A program made the translations under genes and the position numbers. This document shows positions 31,518 to 35,513 of a stretch of DNA of 35,513 nt, one piece after another (the stretch's first letter is position 1; every line of letters starts with the position of its first letter). Origin of the DNA: Hyphomicrobiales bacterium (GTDB lineage Bacteria; Pseudomonadota; Alphaproteobacteria; Rhizobiales; Beijerinckiaceae). Where the stretch lies: NCBI GenBank assembly GCA_015655535.1, contig JAATEW010000328.1, positions 1 through 35,513 on the forward strand. Direction: 5' to 3'. The notes below the pieces were generated by a model that saw nothing but the letters and a program-made list of their open reading frames with translations, had not been told where the DNA came from and did not search any database.

Positions 31518-32732
31518 TCAGACTCTCTGTGCAAGTAAAGCCACATAGGCGGCCAGGGTTTCACTGCACATCCGGTCGACCGAAAAATAGGTCTGCACGA
31601 AAGCGCGGCCGCGAAACGCCAGCATATCGCGTGCCGAAGCGCCGTAATTCAAAGCCTCACCGATCGCGCCGGCGAGCGCGCCTGCGTCATGCGGCGGCAC
31701 CCGCCAGCCGGTGCGCCCGGAGGCTTCGACTTCGGGCGGCGCCAGGACGGTTTCCGGCGCGGCACCGAGATCGGTGACGACAACCGGCGTGCCGATCGCC
31801 TGGGCTTCGACCGTCACACGGCCGAAAGCCTCCGGCTCCGTCGACGGCACGACAACGACGGCCGCGGCGAGATGCGCCGCCGGCATGTCGCTCCAATGTC
31901 CGACGCGCCGCACGATATTTTGCAGATGCGCTTTTTCGATCTCCTGATCGATCTCGCGCACATAGGCATTGCGGCCTTGCGGATCGCCCGCGAAAATGAA
32001 TTTCGTGTCGCTGAGGCCGGATTCGACGAGCCGCTTCGCCGCCGCGATCAGAAGCTTGTGCCCCTTCCACGGGCTAAGGCGCGCCGCGAGCAGCACGATC
32101 CTTTCATCCGGCGCGACGCCCCATTGCCGCCGCACCGCTTGAACCCGCATCGGATCGATGGCGGAAGGCGAAAAGGCCCGCAGATCGATGCCGCGATAGA
32201 TGATCTTCGTCTTCGGTACGGCTTCGGGATAGATTTTGGCGATCAGATCCGCCGTATAATGCGAATTGGCGATCACCATATCGCCTTGCGCCATGACGGA
32301 ATTATAGCGCTGCTTCAAGGCCGCCTTGCCGGAATAGGCGCCGTGAAACGTCGTCACGAAAGGGGTTTTGGTCAGCCGCGTCGCGCCATGCGCGACCCAG
32401 GCCGGCGCGCGCGACCGCGCATGGACGATATCGACCCTCTCCGCCTTGATCAGCTTGGCGAGACGGCGGACGTGAAGAGCCATGGCGATCGGGTTTTTGG
32501 TCTTGGCCGGAAACGGCACCCAGATTCCGCCTTTCGCCTGCAATTCGCTGACAAGCCGGCCGCTTTCGCTTGCGACAAGCGCCCGGGCGCCTGCTTCGGC
32601 CAACGCGGCGGCAATGTCGATCGTCGTCTGCTCGGCACCGCCGGCCGAGAGTTCCGGCAGGATTTGAAGAATGGTAAAGCCCGCGAGCGGATGCCCGGAT
32701 CTATCTGCGAAGGAACTTGAACCTTCGTGCAT
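31518..32732 (-). CDS. Family 4 glycosyltransferase
   Basis: A 404-residue GT-B fold enzyme. The N-terminal Rossmann-like domain contains LPELSAGGAEQTTIDIA (the glycine-rich acceptor-side loop) and the C-terminal domain begins near ERIVLLAARLSPWKGHKLLI. The nucleotide-sugar-binding region carries the EPEAFGRVTVEAQAIGTPVV stretch with the EAFG...E pattern of GT4. It probably adds a sugar to lipopolysaccharide core or another surface glycan; the substrate is unknown. No other glycan gene is adjacent. The Shine-Dalgarno is poor, so the exact start is less sure. It lies upstream of infC on the same strand with a 161-base gap. Confidence 0.92.
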   Translation of the reverse strand: MHEGSSSFADRSGHPLAGFTILQILPELSAGGAEQTTIDIAAALAEAGARALVASESGRLVSELQAKGGIWVPFPAKTKNPIAMALHVRRLAKLIKAERVDIVHARSRAPAWVAHGATRLTKTPFVTTFHGAYSGKAALKQRYNSVMAQGDMVIANSHYTADLIAKIYPEAVPKTKIIYRGIDLRAFSPSAIDPMRVQAVRRQWGVAPDERIVLLAARLSPWKGHKLLIAAAKRLVESGLSDTKFIFAGDPQGRNAYVREIDQEIEKAHLQNIVRRVGHWSDMPAAHLAAAVVVVPSTEPEAFGRVTVEAQAIGTPVVVTDLGAAPETVLAPPEVEASGRTGWRVPPHDAGALAGAIGEALNYGASARDMLAFRGRAFVQTYFSVDRMCSETLAAYVALLAQRV

Positions 32733-32835
32733 CGTGTCAGGCCGCGTTCAACGGAGCATTTTCAACAAGAGGGAACACCGATTACCTAATCAGACAAGCC
32801 GATTTGATAGGCCCGAAATGCGATCAAACAATTAA

Positions 32836-32874
32836 AGAGCCTGATCGTCATCCGACCCGAAACGATCATGCTCT
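32836..32874. repeat. Intergenic palindromic element, family C, copy 4
   Basis: AGAGCCTGATCGT (32836-32848) and ACGATCATGCTCT (32862-32874) are 13-bp arms with one mismatch. It lies between the divergent glycosyltransferase and hydrolase genes, upstream of both, so it is not placed as a terminator. Confidence 0.8.
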
Positions 32875-32900
32875 AACAACATCATAAGGCGACCATAGGA

Positions 32901-33722
32901 ATGAACGGGCAAGATCCGCAATTTGAGCTCGCCACAAAGAGCAGTCTTCCACAGTTCATCCGCGTCGGGAAGCCGCCGTCCGAGCGGCGGATCGCCTATC
33001 TCAGCCGTGCCGCGCGCAAAGGACAAAAGAAGCGTCCTGGCGTCATCTGGCTCGGCGGTTTCAAATCCGACATGCGCTCGGTGAAGGCGTCGGCGCTCGA
33101 TGCCTGGGCCGAGGACCAGGGCCGGGCTTTTCTCAGATTCGACTATTCGGGACATGGGGACTCCGATGGGCCGTTCGAGGAGGCCACGATCGGCGATTGG
33201 CTTGAAGAAAGCCTGGCTGTCTTTCGGTCCAAGTCGTCGGGACCGCAGATTCTCGTCGGCTCGTCGATGGGCGGCTGGCTGGCGCTTCTCGCCGCGCGCG
33301 CCTTGCAGGCTTCCGGCGAAGAAAAACGCCTCGCCGGATTGGTGCTGATCGCGCCCGCTGTCGATTTCACAGAACGGCTCATCTGGGACAGGCTTTCGCC
33401 GGAGGCCAAAGCCGACATCGAGACCAAGGGCGTCTGGCTGCGGCAATCCGCCTATTCGGCCGCGCCCTATCCGATCACGCGCAAGCTGATCGAAGAGGGC
33501 CGCCAGCATTTGCTCTTCGATAAGATCATCCGGACCTATTGCCCCGTGCATATCTTGCAGGGGTTGAAGGACGAGGACGTCCCGCCGGCGCATGCCATGG
33601 CGCTAGTCGAGCACCTCGTCGGCGACGCAGTCGTGCTGACCTCAATCAAGGACGGCGATCACCGGCTGTCGCGGCCAGAAGACATCGCCCGCCTCATCGC
33701 CGCGATCGAGGCGATCGCCTGA
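32901..33722 (+). CDS. Alpha/beta hydrolase (thioesterase/esterase-like)
   Basis: A 273-residue alpha/beta hydrolase with a full catalytic triad: nucleophile S122 in GSSMGGW, probable acid D224 in GLKDEDVPP, and H254 in DGDHRLS. The oxyanion region is LGGFKSDM, and DYSGHGDSDG is a typical family loop. The layout resembles ABHD10/palmitoyl-thioesterase-like and YcfP-type small esterases; the natural substrate is unknown. There is no signal peptide, so it is cytoplasmic. It stands alone on the plus strand, convergent with the RES toxin gene. Confidence 0.93.
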   Translation: MNGQDPQFELATKSSLPQFIRVGKPPSERRIAYLSRAARKGQKKRPGVIWLGGFKSDMRSVKASALDAWAEDQGRAFLRFDYSGHGDSDGPFEEATIGDWLEESLAVFRSKSSGPQILVGSSMGGWLALLAARALQASGEEKRLAGLVLIAPAVDFTERLIWDRLSPEAKADIETKGVWLRQSAYSAAPYPITRKLIEEGRQHLLFDKIIRTYCPVHILQGLKDEDVPPAHAMALVEHLVGDAVVLTSIKDGDHRLSRPEDIARLIAAIEAIA

Positions 33723-33725
33723 TTT

Positions 33726-34214
33726 CTATGGTTTTGCTCCGAACAGACGGCGATCCCAAAAAACAGGTTCGTGCAGACTTGCCCGAACGTGGCGGAACTC
33801 CGGATGGCTGGGATTGATCAGAATATTACGATCGAGACGCGCGATGACGCTGGGCACGATCAAGATCAAGCTGCGTTTCTCGATGCACCACGCCTCGCCG
33901 AAAAGCTTGCTGACGGTCGCGGGCATCAGATCCCACCCAGAGAGGCTGGGCGGTGAAAACACCTCATAGGTGATCCCGGGCGGGATGGTGATCTCGACAT
34001 AATGCTGGTGCGGCGGCAGCATTCCGCTGCCATGGACGAGCTTTTCGAGCAGGGCCGTGGAGAAATGCTCGCTGGCATAGATGATCGCGCTACCGGGCGT
34101 ATTCCATCGCCCTGGTGCGATTGTCGATCCGGTGGCGTCGAAAATCGGATAGGCGCCGTGCGGATCTCCAATTCGAAAACATGTGAGAACGCGGTCGAGG
34201 ACCTGCCCCGTCAC
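33726..34214 (-). CDS. RES-domain toxin of a type II toxin-antitoxin pair
   Basis: A 162-residue RES protein. All positions I associate with the family's active site are present: R36 (PGRWNTPG), Y46 (IIYAS), E57 (LLEKLVH), S122 (VPSVIA) and N134 (LINPSHP). RES toxins attack NAD+ (MbcT) or transfer ADP-ribose (ParT). The GTG start (34214) overlaps the antitoxin stop as GTGA, the usual antitoxin-first order. The complete residue set suggests an active toxin. It ends 3 bases from the convergent hydrolase gene's stop. Confidence 0.92.
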   Translation of the reverse strand: MTGQVLDRVLTCFRIGDPHGAYPIFDATGSTIAPGRWNTPGSAIIYASEHFSTALLEKLVHGSGMLPPHQHYVEITIPPGITYEVFSPPSLSGWDLMPATVSKLFGEAWCIEKRSLILIVPSVIARLDRNILINPSHPEFRHVRASLHEPVFWDRRLFGAKP

Positions 34215-34642
34215 GCAGCGCTGCCGTATTTCAGCCCACCAAGGATATCGACGACCATCTCCGCCCCGAATTCGTTTTGAATCACGACGTCGATCGGCCG
34301 CTTGTCTTCGATCATCGGATGCGGACGGAACAGGAAGTCGCGCGCGGCCTCGTCGCTTTCCCAGACATCCCGGGCAAGACCCCAGACACGCGCCACGCGT
34401 GCGAGGCGCGTCCCCTCCTCGGGCGAAAGCCGATGAGCCGTCTTTCGCCGTTCATAGGTCGCCTTCGGAATGAACCGGTACTTGAATTGGACATCGCCAG
34501 GCGCGAGAAGTTGGGAGACCCGCTCCAGCACGCCAACCGGCAGGCCGTGCTCGATGCGGGAGATCAAGCCAAACGGCGACCTTACGTCGCGATCTTTGGC
34601 GGAAAGCCCCAGTACATCCGCCATCCCGCTGAAATCGAGCAT
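34211..34642 (-). CDS. Xre/MbcA/ParS-family antitoxin
   Basis: A 143-residue protein with an N-terminal Xre-like helix-turn-helix region ([12 protein letters not shown], then [11 protein letters not shown] at about 24-34). The C-terminal toxin-binding domain (DUF2384 type) contains [19 protein letters not shown] and ends [11 protein letters not shown]. The ATG at 34642 is chosen because GGAGG lies 5 bases upstream; the frame is open further upstream but without support. It should neutralise the RES toxin and bind its own promoter, where a dyad over the -10 box and three GCATGC repeats are seen. Confidence 0.9.
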   Translation of the reverse strand: MLDFSGMADVLGLSAKDRDVRSPFGLISRIEHGLPVGVLERVSQLLAPGDVQFKYRFIPKATYERRKTAHRLSPEEGTRLARVARVWGLARDVWESDEAARDFLFRPHPMIEDKRPIDVVIQNEFGAEMVVDILGGLKYGSAA

Positions 34643-34660
34643 ATATGCCTCCGTCCGAAT

Positions 34661-34696
34661 GAGACTAAATATAGCCTCGGATGGAACTGGCCGCAA
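34661..34696 (-). promoter_or_regulatory. Promoter and dyad operator of the RES/Xre module
   Basis: On the minus strand TTGCGG (34691-34696), a 17-base spacer and TATATT (34668-34673) form a promoter about 25 bases before the antitoxin ATG. The -10 box lies in an 18-bp dyad, GAGACTA-AATA-TAGCCTC (34661-34678), with a single mismatch, a likely binding site for the Xre antitoxin. Confidence 0.65.
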
Positions 34697-34725
34697 GCAT
34701 GCCCCAAGCATGCCCCAAGCATGCC
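34695..34725. repeat. Three 11-bp direct repeats with GCATGC palindromes
   Basis: AAGCATGCCCC occurs at 34695-34705 and 34706-34716, and a third, shortened copy at 34717-34725. Each contains the palindrome GCATGC, so three identical dyads stand one helical turn apart. The array touches the -35 box of the toxin-antitoxin promoter. Confidence 0.85.
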
Positions 34726-34748
34726 TACGAATCGTGGCCGGCCACGTC

Positions 34749-34777
34749 TCGACAACCTGCCTGCCCGCGTGTATAGA
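34749..34777 (+). promoter_or_regulatory. Candidate rplS promoter
   Basis: TCGACA (34749-34754) and TATAGA (34772-34777) are exactly 17 bases apart, matching 5/6 and 4/6 of the sigma70-type consensus, and lie 79 bases before the rplS start. Confidence 0.55.
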
Positions 34778-34855
34778 AACCGGCTTCAACTTAAAACAGC
34801 GTGCCGAAACGCCTGCCCGGCCGTAACGCCAGGCAAAACGGCAAGGATGACCCAA

Positions 34856-35299
34856 ATGAACATTATCCAAACGCTCGAGGCCGAACAGGTCGCGAAATTC
34901 AACGCCGTCAAGACCATTCCGGACTTTCAGCCGGGCGACACCCTGATCGTCAACGTCAAAGTCAAGGAAGGCGAGCGCACCCGCGTGCAGGCCTATGAAG
35001 GCGTCTGCATCGCTCGCACCGGCGGCGGCCTCAACGAAAGCTTCACAGTCCGCAAGATCTCCTATGGCGAAGGCGTCGAGCGCGTCTTCCCGGTCTTCTC
35101 GCCCAATATCGACTCGATCAAAGTCGTGCGCCGCGGCAAGGTCCGCCGCGCCAAGCTCTATTATTTGCGAGACCGGCGCGGCAAGGCTGCCCGTATCGCC
35201 GAGAAGAAGGAGACGCCCGCGGCAAAGGCCGCGCGCGAGGCCGCCAAGAAGGAAGCCAAGGCAGAGGCCAAGGCAAAAGTAGCGGCCAGCAAGGAATAA
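34856..35299 (+). CDS. rplS: 50S ribosomal protein L19
   Basis: A 147-residue protein. Residues 1-115 are the conserved L19 fold ([51 protein letters not shown]). A C-terminal tail of about 30 residues made mainly of Ala, Lys and Glu follows ([16 protein letters not shown]). The E. coli protein lacks this tail, whereas alphaproteobacterial L19 often carries one. The ATG at 34856 has AAGGA 8 bases upstream; an ATG three codons earlier overlaps that Shine-Dalgarno. rimM and trmD, the frequent partners of rplS, are not upstream; the divergent RES/Xre pair is. Confidence 0.97.
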   Translation: MNIIQTLEAEQVAKFNAVKTIPDFQPGDTLIVNVKVKEGERTRVQAYEGVCIARTGGGLNESFTVRKISYGEGVERVFPVFSPNIDSIKVVRRGKVRRAKLYYLRDRRGKAARIAEKKETPAAKAAREAAKKEAKAEAKAKVAASKE

Positions 35300-35358
35300 A
35301 CGCCTGGCGGCGTCTGAACGCCGGGTTCAAGCCGCAAGCGCCTTTTGGAGAATGCGGG

Positions 35359-35513
35359 ATGGCGGACAAAGAGGGTGATACCGGCCCCGAAACCAGCTAC
35401 ACGGGCCCCGAAAACGAATGGGACTTCGATTTTGCCCGCCGGCTGATGGGCAAATATGTGATGGCCTCGTTCAATTATCTGGAGCCCGACGGCGTCACCG
35501 TGCGGATGCACGA
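35359..35513 (+). CDS. Unknown protein (5' part, cut by window edge)
   Basis: An open frame of 51 codons from the ATG at 35359 to the window end, with GGAG 8 bases upstream. The protein starts MADKEGDTGPETSYTGP and continues FDFARRLMGKYVMASFNYLE. The N-terminus is acidic; no domain can be named from this part. It follows rplS after 59 bases and may be co-transcribed with it. Confidence 0.7.
   Translation, partial: MADKEGDTGPETSYTGPENEWDFDFARRLMGKYVMASFNYLEPDGVTVRMH

Noticed and set aside
34277-34855. N-terminal extension of L19
   Set aside because: It is antisense to the antitoxin gene and passes through the shared promoter region. The start at 34856 has a good ribosome site and the canonical L19 N-terminus.

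Overview
The window reads as chromosomal DNA of a GC-rich alphaproteobacterium of the order Hyphomicrobiales, probably near the Beijerinckiaceae. That placement is an inference from base composition, from housekeeping proteins of alphaproteobacterial type (infC, rpmI, rplT, pheT, def, fmt, truA, rplS) and from three families of intergenic palindromes of a kind I associate with this order. No phage, integrase, transposase, CRISPR array, rRNA or tRNA was seen.

Layout. Positions 1-6122 (minus strand) hold a type I secretion operon: two overlapping ABC half-transporter genes, a HlyD-type adaptor, then the 5' part of a low-complexity protein with 84-bp tandem repeats, cut by the window edge and probably the exported cargo. 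The nucleotide-binding domains of both half-transporters are degenerate, in different ways. Positions 6123-12543 carry a secreted cupin, a FUSC membrane protein, a small secreted protein, a berberine-bridge-type FAD oxidoreductase and an MFS transporter, the last followed by an ArsB/NhaD-type permease (12546-13814). Positions 13870-17066 (minus) look like an electrophile or quinone response locus: a NemR-like TetR repressor, an SDR gene broken by a frameshift, a DUF427 protein and an old yellow enzyme, with near-identical dyads in front of the repressor and the SDR. Positions 17152-19703 carry an L,D-transpeptidase, a small secreted protein behind an ECF-type promoter motif, and an ECF sigma/anti-sigma pair.

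Positions 19763-22329 hold a zinc alcohol dehydrogenase with a FixK/FNR box and an AT-richer DUF4034-like gene. Positions 22345-26379 (minus) hold truA, a small unknown gene, fmt, a Cys-rich gene bracketed by REP-like repeats, def and cdd. Positions 26483-31356 carry the translation genes in a rearranged order: pheT on the plus strand without pheS, and rplT, rpmI and infC on the minus strand, with infC ended by its own terminator and apparently starting at ATT. Then come a glycosyltransferase, an alpha/beta hydrolase, a RES/Xre toxin-antitoxin pair with a rich operator region, rplS, and the start of an unknown gene at the right edge.

The best candidates for something undescribed are the doubly degenerate ABC pair with its repeat-protein partner, the compact regulatory region of the RES/Xre module, and the twin-dyad control of the broken SDR gene.
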